NCBI RefSeq assembly: GCF_002879865.1
Contig: NZ_PNXY01000044.1
Coordinates: 1-40,087, forward strand
Reading direction: 5' to 3'
Source of the DNA: Paraburkholderia rhynchosiae
GTDB taxonomy: Bacteria > Pseudomonadota > Gammaproteobacteria > Burkholderiales > Burkholderiaceae
Length of the DNA: 40,087 nucleotides
Part shown: positions 25,942 through 33,826 of the stretch, piece after piece
Layout: each line of letters opens with the position of its first letter
Position numbering within the stretch: position 1 is the first letter of the stretch
The notes under the pieces: generated by a model
Told to the model about the DNA's origin: nothing
What the model saw: only the letters and a program-made list of their open reading frames with translations
The model's database searches: none
Translations under genes and position numbers: made by a program

Positions 25942-26922
25942 TCAGCCCCCTTTTCGGCTCAACTTGGCGGCGCCCTTCTCCGGGCCCGCAGCGCCATTTC
26001 TGATCTTCACTGGATCACGTTTGCGCGTCACTTTCTCAACGAGGCCAACGAGACCGCGAGGCATGAGCAGTACTGCAAGGACAATGGCTGCGCCGTAGAA
26101 CAGCTGTTCGCCCCCGCCAAGGCCCAGCGCAAAGCTACCCAGCAGGACCAGAATGACCGCACCGCCAATCGCGCCGAATATCGACGATTCACCTCCGACC
26201 TTGACGTACGCGAGCGCCATCGAGGCGAGCAGAAAGGTGAAATCCCCCGGGCTGATCACGTTATTCACGAAGGCGCTGAGACTGCCTGCCACGCCTGCAC
26301 AAAACGACGCGATTGCGAAGCACGCCACTTTGCAGAACAGCACGTTGATCCCCACCGACCGCGCGATGTTCTCGTTGTCCCGAATCGCGACAAGAACCTT
26401 GCCGAAGTCGGTCTTTTCGATCGCGTACAAGGCGAACAGCAGGACGATCACGGCAGCCATCACGAACGTCGGCAAACAGGCGTCCATGAAACGTGGCGGG
26501 AAAATTCCCGTCATGCCGGATGTCCCACCAATGAATTCGGTCTTAGAGAAACCGATTCTCACCGCTTCCGCAAACGCGAAACCTATCAGCATGAAGTACG
26601 GTCCTCTGACGCGAAGCGTCGTCATGCCGAAGAGAATGCTCACCACGATAACCACCGCCGGACCTGCGAACAAAGCGATCAGAAAGGGCCACTGAAAGAT
26701 CGTCGTGGCCACACCGGCACCGTACGCGCCGATGCCGACGAACGCCGACGTCGCGAAGCTGAGTTCGCCGATGAGCATCACGAAGCGCATGCTCGCGGCT
26801 GTTAGCGCGGCGATCGCAATCAGGTTCAGAACGCTGGTCGTATAGGCATTGCTTGCAACGAGGGTTGCCGCAATCGCCACAGCGCCGCCCGCCGCCCACC
26901 ATGGAACGTTTAATTTACGCAT
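25942..26922 (-). CDS. livM: LivM-type ABC transporter permease
   Basis: This inner-membrane permease has 326 residues and multiple hydrophobic helices. The family segment GELSFATSAFVGIGAYGAG is present, as is the EAA-like cytoplasmic loop around AIRDNENIARSVGINVL. I chose ATG at 26922, which overlaps the livH stop by 8 bases and gives MRKLNVPWW; a longer frame to 27018 lies inside livH. The C-terminus has a basic tail (KVTRKRDPVKIRN). Confidence 0.93.
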   Translation of the reverse strand: MRKLNVPWWAAGGAVAIAATLVASNAYTTSVLNLIAIAALTAASMRFVMLIGELSFATSAFVGIGAYGAGVATTIFQWPFLIALFAGPAVVIVVSILFGMTTLRVRGPYFMLIGFAFAEAVRIGFSKTEFIGGTSGMTGIFPPRFMDACLPTFVMAAVIVLLFALYAIEKTDFGKVLVAIRDNENIARSVGINVLFCKVACFAIASFCAGVAGSLSAFVNNVISPGDFTFLLASMALAYVKVGGESSIFGAIGGAVILVLLGSFALGLGGGEQLFYGAAIVLAVLLMPRGLVGLVEKVTRKRDPVKIRNGAAGPEKGAAKLSRKGG

Positions 26923-27790
26923 GACCGAGCAACCCCTTTGGCCTGACAAGGAGAACGACAATGACCAGCACGAAAATCGCCACTGTTGCGGTCGAAGAAT
27001 CGAAGTAATAGCCACCAATCGACTCGACCAGGCCGATGAACAGCGCCCCCACGATCGCTCCGGGCACGCTGCCCAGTCCGCCCAGTACGACAGAGATGAA
27101 ACCCTTCATAAGGTAGTCCGAACCCATGACCGGCGATACGACGGAAACCGGTGCGATCAGCGCGCCGGCCACCGCTGCGAGCGCCGCAGCGATCAGAAAA
27201 CCTGCCATGGCAAGACGCTTATACGGAACACCCTGGAGCATGGCAGCTTCGTGATCTGATGCAACGGCGCGAAGCGCCTTGCCGATCCGGGTACCCGACA
27301 TCGCCCAGTACAGAGCGGCCGTTACCAACACTGCTGCGATGCACAGCACGAGGCGTTGCCTCGTGAGCGACACCCCAAACACCGACACGGTGCCGCCGAT
27401 AATCTCGGGAACGGCGCGCACGGCACCGCCAAAGACGCCGAGGATGATGCCGTCGAGCAGAAGACCCAAACCCATCGTGAGGATGAACGCGCCTTCCATG
27501 TCACGCAGGAAGAAGCGCAGGCCAAACCGGTAGACCACAATGGCGAGCACCAACGCGGCTACGACGCCAGCCGCCGCCGACAACAGGTAAGCCGCCTGCA
27601 CCGATACGCCCGTTGTCATGACGATCGGCACGAGAAAACTGACGACAAGAGCGGAGATCGTAAAGAAATGGCCATGCGCGAAATTGACGACTCGCATGAC
27701 CCCAAAAATCAAGGTCAGCCCCAAAGAGAACAGGACATAGACCGCCCCGATCTGTAGAGCTGTGATGAGTAACTGCAGCGCGGTTTCCAA
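26915..27790 (-). CDS. livH: LivH-type ABC transporter permease
   Basis: The 291-residue inner-membrane permease has the N-terminal LQIGAVYVLFSLGLTLIFGV and NFAHGHFFTISAL typical of LivH, and the EAA-like loop TRIGKALRAVASDHEAAMLQGV. It starts with TTG at 27790 behind AGGAG, 36 bases after the livK stop. It pairs with LivM to form the transmembrane channel. Confidence 0.94.
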   Translation of the reverse strand: METALQLLITALQIGAVYVLFSLGLTLIFGVMRVVNFAHGHFFTISALVVSFLVPIVMTTGVSVQAAYLLSAAAGVVAALVLAIVVYRFGLRFFLRDMEGAFILTMGLGLLLDGIILGVFGGAVRAVPEIIGGTVSVFGVSLTRQRLVLCIAAVLVTAALYWAMSGTRIGKALRAVASDHEAAMLQGVPYKRLAMAGFLIAAALAAVAGALIAPVSVVSPVMGSDYLMKGFISVVLGGLGSVPGAIVGALFIGLVESIGGYYFDSSTATVAIFVLVIVVLLVRPKGLLGHA

Positions 27791-27826
27791 GATGTCGCTC
27801 CTATGACTTGTCAGTGAGGTCGACCA

Positions 27827-29011
27827 TCAGTCTTTTCGGGGATCGATTCGCGCCCGATCGACGATCTTTCCGTCTTCGATCTGGGTGATGAAGACGGGCA
27901 ACATCGGCTGCTGATTGGAACCGTAGATGTCCTTGCCGCCGAATCCGGCCTCGCCGCCGTAGAACGTCTTGAATCGGACGGAAGGAAGTGCCGCTGCCAC
28001 GTCTTTGGGATCGACGCTTTGCGCTTTTTCCATGGCGGCCTTGAGCATGTAGATGACATCGTAGTAGCCGATTGGCGGGGAACTGAGCGATTCGCCCAGG
28101 TAAGCATGCGCGTCGCTGTTGGTCTTACGCTGGTGCTCGGTTACGCTCGAACCGTCGAACGAAACTGCGGCGCCCATGTACACGCCATTCACGGCAGGAC
28201 CTCCGGTCGCAACGATGCCATCGATACCGCTGCCGTTGTCCGACACCTTGACGCCCTTGAAGCCGCGAACGTCCAACTCCTTGAACACCTGACCCGCATC
28301 GGCAGGCGGCACGGACGAAAGATCGACAATATCGGGCTTTAGCGACGCGAGACGGGCGGCGATCGGCTGAAACTCCGTCGTACCGCGCTCATAAAAGTCG
28401 CTTGACAGCACCTTGACGCCGGCCTTCTCCCACATCGGCCGGGAGATGGCCTCGACCTCGCGGCCGGTCGCGTCATTCGCATTGAGCAGCGCGATGGTCT
28501 TCACTTCGGGATGCGATGCGCGCACATACTTGATCATCGCCGGCATGATTTCGAACGGCGAATTGATCAATGAAAATGTCATGGGGAACTTGGGACCCTT
28601 GCTGCTCTTGCCCCACGATTCAGTGAAGAAGAGCACGCCCTGACGCTCGGTCATCGACTGTGCGGCGTTTGCCGGTGCCGTGCCGGTGGCGGCCATGTAT
28701 TTGACGCCGTCACGGTTGAGCAGCGTTTGCGCGACCTTGGTCCCCTCCGCCGCGGTGTACTTGTTATCGTATGAAATGCATTGGAAGTTATAGACCTTGC
28801 CTTTGACCTTGACACCGCCGGCGTCTTTCACCTCCTGAGCGGCCCTCTTGCACATCCAGTCGGCGCCTTTACCCCAGACCACGCCAGAGCCGGACAGCGG
28901 TACGGATAACCCGACCTTGATCGTTTCATCGGCTTGCGCCGCCGAACCGAAAGCCGATGCAGCTAAGGCCGGCACGACAGCCGACAACAAACGGATTCTC
29001 GAGAAATACAT
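27827..29011 (-). CDS. livK: Branched-chain-type ABC transporter substrate-binding protein (LivK type)
   Basis: This 394-residue periplasmic receptor of the Peripla_BP_6 family has a signal peptide and a mature start near ADETIKVGLSVPLSG. It shares almost every motif with the paralogue at 6096-7283, including GKGADWMCKRAAQEVKDAGG, NANDATGREVEAISRP and YGGEAGFGGKDIYGSNQQ. Differences concentrate around residues 110-160, where ligand contacts could lie. ATG at 29011 follows AGGAG. It heads the liv operon, and its promoter, far upstream near 29265-29293, overlaps operator E. The ligand is more likely a carboxylate than an amino acid, judging from the neighbours. Confidence 0.94.
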   Translation of the reverse strand: MYFSRIRLLSAVVPALAASAFGSAAQADETIKVGLSVPLSGSGVVWGKGADWMCKRAAQEVKDAGGVKVKGKVYNFQCISYDNKYTAAEGTKVAQTLLNRDGVKYMAATGTAPANAAQSMTERQGVLFFTESWGKSSKGPKFPMTFSLINSPFEIMPAMIKYVRASHPEVKTIALLNANDATGREVEAISRPMWEKAGVKVLSSDFYERGTTEFQPIAARLASLKPDIVDLSSVPPADAGQVFKELDVRGFKGVKVSDNGSGIDGIVATGGPAVNGVYMGAAVSFDGSSVTEHQRKTNSDAHAYLGESLSSPPIGYYDVIYMLKAAMEKAQSVDPKDVAAALPSVRFKTFYGGEAGFGGKDIYGSNQQPMLPVFITQIEDGKIVDRARIDPRKD

Positions 29012-29264
29012 GGTTGTCTCCTACCATTTTCGGTTTGGAATATTTGTAATCGATTGCCGACCTTTCGCCGGGAGCCGTATCGCTCTTCCCGTCGGCTCAA
29101 CATAGCCTCGCAAAGATACGATCGTTAGCATGTCGAATCATTGGCTCGATAACCATGTTCAGTTACTGCCTCGTCGATACGCGGGCCACTTCACAGCGAC
29201 AGCTGTCTATTCGCTGCGAGCCCTGCGGCAACGCCTTTTTGCTGAACGGCGATCAATTGACAGC

Positions 29265-29293
29265 AAGGTAGCAGCCAAGAATCCAAATGTCAA
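29265..29293 (-). promoter_or_regulatory. Predicted sigma-70 promoter toward livK
   Basis: On the minus strand a consensus TTGACA (29293-29288) is 17 bases from TACCTT (29270-29265). The -35 lies inside operator E, with the same geometry as at operators A and D. The -10 is weak, so confidence is moderate. Confidence 0.45.
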
Positions 29294-29310
29294 CCATTGG
29301 AACAATTGCA
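29290..29310. promoter_or_regulatory. Operator E: dispersed CCATTG inverted-repeat motif
   Basis: Contains TCAACCATTGGAAC and a degenerate right half AATTGCA, sharing 15 of 21 positions with operator A. Its extended sequence is very close to operator D, including bases outside the dyad. It lies 279 bases upstream of livK. Confidence 0.6.
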
Positions 29311-29426
29311 ACCTTGGTTTGTTTGTCACCGAACCCGACGAGCGGCGATGGTGCTATGCAGCAACTATTGATGGATAAACGTTCCAGAGAAAAACGCCAA
29401 ATTCAGGTGGTGCTTTCCCTATGTGG

Positions 29427-29447
29427 TTGACCATTGAAATGGTATCA
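29427..29447. promoter_or_regulatory. Operator F: dispersed CCATTGAAATGG motif
   Basis: TTGACCATTGAAATGGTATC retains the perfect 12-base core CCATTGAAATGG of operator A with imperfect outer arms. It lies about 255 bases before the HIBADH-like gene on the plus strand and 416 bases before livK. I could not find a convincing promoter directly over it. Confidence 0.6.
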
Positions 29448-29700
29448 ACGATGTGTTTTACTGAAAAGCATGCTTGGGGCAAAGACGGTTGGGCCGGCAA
29501 CGGGTTCGCTGGCCTGATTAACGGCCGGTCGGTCCGAAGCGACCTAAGCGTCGGCAAAGCCAGCGGATGAAAAATGCGGAATTCGACGGACATGATATTT
29601 CGCATCACTGAACAATAAAGCCGTCACCAAATCAATCGCAGGTTGAAGTGCGTCTCCGACGCGCCGTATCAATTGAGCCTGAACATTTAGGAGACGCTCG

Positions 29701-30603
29701 GTGCCGGTCAGATCAGTTTGCGTCATTGGTGCCGGTGCGATCGGCGCGCCAGTCGCACGAAGGATTCTCGAAGCGGGCTTCGAACTGACTGTGTGCGACC
29801 AGAATGCAGCGGTTCTGGCCAGCTTCGCCGGTGTTGGCGTAACAGTCACGCGGTGCCCAGCCGACTGCGCTACGTCAGACCTCGTGCTAATTGCCGTCGC
29901 GACAGCGGAACAGGTTACAGACGTCGTAACCGGAAACCACGGCATCCTTTCCGGCCTGCGATCCGGACCGTCGCCCATCATCGCGATCATGAGTACTGTA
30001 GGCCCCAGGGCGATCACGGACCTGGAAAAGTGTCTTGAGATGCAGGGCGTTCGACTGATCGACGCACCTGTCAGTGGAGGCGCACTGCGCGCGCAACATG
30101 GCAGGCTAACCATGCTCGTCGGCGGCGCGCCCGCTAACTTCGAATCGGCGAAGCCCGTCCTCGAAACGGTCGCCAGTCGACTGTTCCACTGCGGCGCAGT
30201 GGGCGCCGCGCAAACCATCAAGCTCGTCAACAATGTTATCGCAGTGGCCAATCTTCTCGTTACCGGCGAAGCTTATCGGCTTGCACTGGACAATGGGCTC
30301 GCCCTGGACGATGTCACGCGGATTCTCGACGTCAGTTCCGGTCGCAATCACTTTTCAGCGCACGAGGGTGAGGCCGCTGTGTCTTTCGCGAGCTGGACTG
30401 AAACTCATCAGGACTTCGATGCATTGACATCGATATTGGGCAAGGATCTAGCACTTGCCCAGCAACTCTCTTACGCATCTTCAGGGGCGTTTCCGTTCAT
30501 GAAGCACCTTGCTTCACTGATGGATTCGCTCGACGACGAGACCTTCATGAACTGGCACGCAGTGGGTGGCGCGAAAGCGCTGACCAGACACGGAGCCGTT
30601 TAG
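29701..30603 (+). CDS. 3-hydroxyisobutyrate dehydrogenase family (beta-hydroxyacid dehydrogenase)
   Basis: The 300-residue protein has the Rossmann start VCVIGAGAIGAPVARRILEAGF, the substrate-binding DAPVSGG (residues 121-127) and catalytic Lys174 in GAAQTIKLVNN. The family oxidises 3-hydroxy acids such as 3-hydroxyisobutyrate, tartronate semialdehyde or 2-(hydroxymethyl)glutarate with NAD(P). The start is GTG at 29701 behind AGGAG with an 8-base gap. It is the first gene of the plus-strand operon; the PEP mutase-fold protein follows. A branched C4-C6 hydroxy acid is a reasonable guess, not shown. Confidence 0.9.
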   Translation: MPVRSVCVIGAGAIGAPVARRILEAGFELTVCDQNAAVLASFAGVGVTVTRCPADCATSDLVLIAVATAEQVTDVVTGNHGILSGLRSGPSPIIAIMSTVGPRAITDLEKCLEMQGVRLIDAPVSGGALRAQHGRLTMLVGGAPANFESAKPVLETVASRLFHCGAVGAAQTIKLVNNVIAVANLLVTGEAYRLALDNGLALDDVTRILDVSSGRNHFSAHEGEAAVSFASWTETHQDFDALTSILGKDLALAQQLSYASSGAFPFMKHLASLMDSLDDETFMNWHAVGGAKALTRHGAV

Positions 30604-30707
30604 CGGCGGCTTCCCGGTAGAGCCTTCTGGCTGCAGTAATGCATGCAGCCTGCAGCGCACGTGGATTCACCGACAAAAAAGCATCCCCCTTGGATATAGG
30701 AGAACGC

Positions 30708-31595
30708 ATGATGACGGAACGGACCTTATCGAGTGCCGCAAAATTTCGTGAGTTGTTCAAGCGCGAACTCCCGGTGGTCGCCCCGCTGGCGTTGGACCCC
30801 ATCAGCGCGCGAATAGCGGAATCCGCCGGCTTCAAGGCACTCTATCTGGGCGGTGGCACGCTGGGCTACGTAAAAACCGGCACCGAGGCAAATCTCTCGT
30901 TGACCCAGATGGTGCAGACCGGCGTCGAATTGCGCGCGGCAACGACACTGCCCATCATTCTGGACGGCACATGCGGTTGGGGCGATCCCATGCACATGCA
31001 CCACACCATTTCGATGGCCGAGGCCGCCGGCTTTGCCGCTATCGAACTCGAGGATCAACTCATCCCGCGGCGTGCCCATCATCACATCGATATCGAGCAT
31101 CTGATCCCGGCCGAGTTGATGGTCCAGAAAATCAGGGAGGCGGTAGCCGCAAGACGCGATCCGGATTTCGTCATCATTGCGCGTACCAATGCTCTGCGCA
31201 CGGACAGCATGGACGAAGCGCTTCGGCGAGCCGAGGCTTACAAGCGTGCCGGTGCGGACATGTTGTACGTCTTGCAGAAGCAGCCCAATCCCGAGGATCT
31301 CAGAACCATCGGAGAGCGGCTCGACGGACCGCTCTTCTACGCGATGCTGGCAGGCCTCGGTTCGATCGGCATGACGATTCCGGAGTTGGGCAAGCTGGGT
31401 TTCCGGATCGTTTCCGACGGCTCGACGCCCTTCCTCGCGCGCCAGAAAGCCCTACGACTCGCGTATGAAGCGCTGGCCCAAGGCCTGACGGATCCCACCA
31501 TCGGCAACGACTACGAGTTGGAGACACGCCACGTTCACAAGGCAATCGACCTGCAAAAACTGCTCGATATCGAACTGCGCACCGTCGAGCGCTGA
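30708..31595 (+). CDS. PEP mutase/isocitrate lyase superfamily protein with altered active site
   Basis: This TIM-barrel protein of 295 residues resembles 2-methylisocitrate lyase, dimethylmalate lyase and oxaloacetate decarboxylase relatives (ALDPISARIAESAGFKALYLGGG, IELEDQLIP). The Mg motif, usually DADTGYG, is IILDGTCGWGDP here: Asp86 is kept but the second Asp is Thr88. The catalytic-loop motif KKCGH of true lyases is replaced by RRAHHH (residues 121-126), so the lyase Cys is absent. A decarboxylase, hydrolase or different lyase activity is more likely than isocitrate-type cleavage. I chose ATG at 30708 (or the next codon) after AGGAG; the frame open to 30639 has no site. Confidence 0.87.
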   Translation: MMTERTLSSAAKFRELFKRELPVVAPLALDPISARIAESAGFKALYLGGGTLGYVKTGTEANLSLTQMVQTGVELRAATTLPIILDGTCGWGDPMHMHHTISMAEAAGFAAIELEDQLIPRRAHHHIDIEHLIPAELMVQKIREAVAARRDPDFVIIARTNALRTDSMDEALRRAEAYKRAGADMLYVLQKQPNPEDLRTIGERLDGPLFYAMLAGLGSIGMTIPELGKLGFRIVSDGSTPFLARQKALRLAYEALAQGLTDPTIGNDYELETRHVHKAIDLQKLLDIELRTVER

Positions 31596-31630
31596 TAAAC
31601 CGTGGTTTGGCAAGAGAGGGAGTTTTAACA

Positions 31631-33019
31631 ATGGCACACGATTATCAGCCGCACGCCCCGGCTGTCGTTCTAGCTGAACGGGACACGAAAGCCGTACCGG
31701 GTCCCGGGTCCGAGTCCGACACGCGCAACGAACCGGGCAAGATGCGACGCGTCGCCTCCGCGAGTTTCGTGGGTAGTCTGGTGGAGTTTTACGACTTCAA
31801 CATCTACGGTTTTGCCGCAGCGCTTGTGTTCGGCAAGCTCTTTTTCCCAGCGCTCGGGCCGGCGGCCGGCACCGTAGCGGCGTTCGCCACGCTGGGTGTG
31901 GCTTTCGTCGCCCGGCCTGTCGGCAGCATCCTGTTCGGGCATTTTGGCGATCGGCTCGGGCGCAAGCGGACCCTGGTCACGACGCTGTTGATGATGGGCA
32001 TTTCGACCAGCTTGGTCGGCCTGATGCCAACGGCCGACCAGATTGGCGCGGTGGCGCCGGTCCTCCTTGTCCTGCTGCGTGTACTGCAGGGTCTTGCCGC
32101 GGGCGGTGAATGGGCTGGCGCGGCGCTGTTCGTGGTCGAGAACGCGCCGAAGCAGAAGCGCGGATTCTGGGCCATGTTCGCTTCGCTGGGGGGCGGCGCC
32201 GCCCTCACCCTGGCGCCGGTCACGTTCCTTCTGACTGGCTTTGGCATGACCGACGAGCATTTCCTGAGCTACGGATGGCGCATTCCTTTTCTGGCCAGCT
32301 CGGTCCTCATCGTGATCGGCCTGTACATTCGCCTCAGGATGGAAGAATCGCCGGTCTTTAAAACCGAACAGGCACAGCACGGCGCGTCGCGTATGCCTTT
32401 TTTTGAGGCGTTCAAACGCCAGCCCCGAGAAATACTGCTCGCGGGCGGCGCCATGATCATTACGCCGAGTTTCGGCTATCTCGGCGCGTCGTACCTGACC
32501 AGTTACGGCGCGACGGTGCTGGGCCTCAGCCGCACCCAGGTGCTCACGATGAGTTCCATAGGCGGCGCGATGCTGACGCTCGGCATCGGACTCGCGGGCG
32601 CCTACTCCGACCGGATCGGCCGGCGCAAGGTGATCATTGCCGCTGCGCTCGTCGCCGTTCCGTGGGCGCTCATCCTGTTCCCACTGATCTCGATTGGCTC
32701 CACGATGGCGTTCGCGGCCGGCATGTGCGTCACCATGTTCATCTCAGGCTGTTCACTCGGTCCAATGAGCGCTTTCATGTCCGAGTTGTTCCACACCCGT
32801 TACCGTTACACCGCCGCCGGCTTCAGCTACAACATCGCGCAGATTATCGGCGGCGCGGCGACACCGCTTCTCGCGGCGTGGATGACCGCACGGTTCGGCG
32901 GGTTCATCTTCGGGATCTTTCTCGCCTTCCTCGCTCTGATCAGTCTGGTTTGCATTCTGCGCATCGCGGAGACGAAAGAGTACGAACTGGACCGGACGCC
33001 ACTTTCGAGGGGTGAGTGA
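31631..33019 (+). CDS. MFS transporter, metabolite:H+ symporter (MHS) family
   Basis: The 462-residue carrier has about 12 hydrophobic segments. MHS signatures are SFVGSLVEFYDFNIYGFAAA, ARPVGSILFGHFGDRLGRKR and VLQGLAAGGEWAGAALFVVE, as in ShiA, ProP and alpha-ketoglutarate permeases. It imports an organic acid or zwitterion with protons. ATG at 31631 follows GAGGGAG; the frame extends upstream to a TTG at 31607 that lacks support. It follows the PEP mutase-fold gene by 35 bases and is likely co-transcribed. Confidence 0.92.
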   Translation: MAHDYQPHAPAVVLAERDTKAVPGPGSESDTRNEPGKMRRVASASFVGSLVEFYDFNIYGFAAALVFGKLFFPALGPAAGTVAAFATLGVAFVARPVGSILFGHFGDRLGRKRTLVTTLLMMGISTSLVGLMPTADQIGAVAPVLLVLLRVLQGLAAGGEWAGAALFVVENAPKQKRGFWAMFASLGGGAALTLAPVTFLLTGFGMTDEHFLSYGWRIPFLASSVLIVIGLYIRLRMEESPVFKTEQAQHGASRMPFFEAFKRQPREILLAGGAMIITPSFGYLGASYLTSYGATVLGLSRTQVLTMSSIGGAMLTLGIGLAGAYSDRIGRRKVIIAAALVAVPWALILFPLISIGSTMAFAAGMCVTMFISGCSLGPMSAFMSELFHTRYRYTAAGFSYNIAQIIGGAATPLLAAWMTARFGGFIFGIFLAFLALISLVCILRIAETKEYELDRTPLSRGE

Positions 33020-33062
33020 ATCGGCCGCGCGCGGAAAGGCTCATTTCTAACAGGAGGCCCAA

Positions 33063-33671
33063 TTGACCTTAAACACGAATCAGGGATCGAACTCTGCTCG
33101 CGGAGACAGCACGCGCGAAGAACTGCATTTCCGCCGTATCGATATGCGCGGCTTTCGCCGGAGTGACGGCCTGTTCGAAGTCGAAGGACGAGTCACGGAT
33201 CGCAAGGCGCACGACTTCACGCCAGCGAGCGGTGGCCCCTTGCTGCGCGCAGGCGATCCGCTTCACGATATGGGTGTATGCATCGTATTCGACGATTCGA
33301 TGGTCGTTCACGAGGTGCATACCTTCAGCAAAGCCGCGCCCTATCATGCCTGCCCGGAAGGCGGCCGGGCTCTGCAGTCGCTCAAGGGCCTGCGCATCGC
33401 GGCCGGCTGGAGCGGCGAGGTTCGCCGCCGCCTCAGCGGCGCCCGTAGTTGCACGCACCTAATGGAACTATTGATTCCCCTTGCCACGACAGCCATTCAG
33501 ACGATGATCCAGTTGCGTATGAGTCGACCCGAGCCGCTGGACGAAGACGGGCGCCCAAAAAAAATCGACAGTTGCTATGCCTATGCCGCCGATGGCGAAG
33601 TCGTCGCGCGTCGATGGCCGCAGTTCTATCGTCCTAGTCCTCCCATAAGTGAGGAACGCGACAATAGATGA
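33063..33671 (+). CDS. DUF2889 domain-containing protein
   Basis: The 202-residue protein contains the DUF2889 pattern: RRIDMRGFRRSDGLFEVEGR, VTDRKAHDFT, then GPLLRAGDPLHDMGVCIVFD, and later GARSCTHLMELLIPLATTAI. The function of this family is not established to my knowledge; members occur beside aromatic, steroid and CoA-ester catabolic genes. It starts with TTG at 33063 just after AGGAGG. It is the last gene of the HIBADH-like operon, 43 bases after the carrier. Conserved His, Cys and Asp residues suggest a possible enzymatic or ligand-binding role (inference). Confidence 0.88.
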   Translation: MTLNTNQGSNSARGDSTREELHFRRIDMRGFRRSDGLFEVEGRVTDRKAHDFTPASGGPLLRAGDPLHDMGVCIVFDDSMVVHEVHTFSKAAPYHACPEGGRALQSLKGLRIAAGWSGEVRRRLSGARSCTHLMELLIPLATTAIQTMIQLRMSRPEPLDEDGRPKKIDSCYAYAADGEVVARRWPQFYRPSPPISEERDNR

Positions 33672-33826
33672 ATTTCCCTCAATACCCCATGTGAACGTAA
33701 CGGCATTGTTGAATGGAGCGGGGCCGCCTAACCTAACGGACTCAACTAACGCCAACGTGCACCGACACACGCAACGAATACAAAGCGTTGCCTGCGCGCC
33801 GGCTCTTGCCCGACACAGATTCGACA

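Larger units (their letters stand above)
29012..29700. other. Divergent regulatory region between livK and the HIBADH-like operon
   Basis: This 689-base region holds no convincing gene. It contains two copies of the dispersed operator (E at 29290 and F at 29427) and one leftward promoter. The stretch 29104-29440 is AT-richer than the flanking genes. Transcription leaves in both directions, so this is likely a shared control region. The 5' leader of livK would be about 240 bases if the predicted promoter is correct. Confidence 0.6.
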
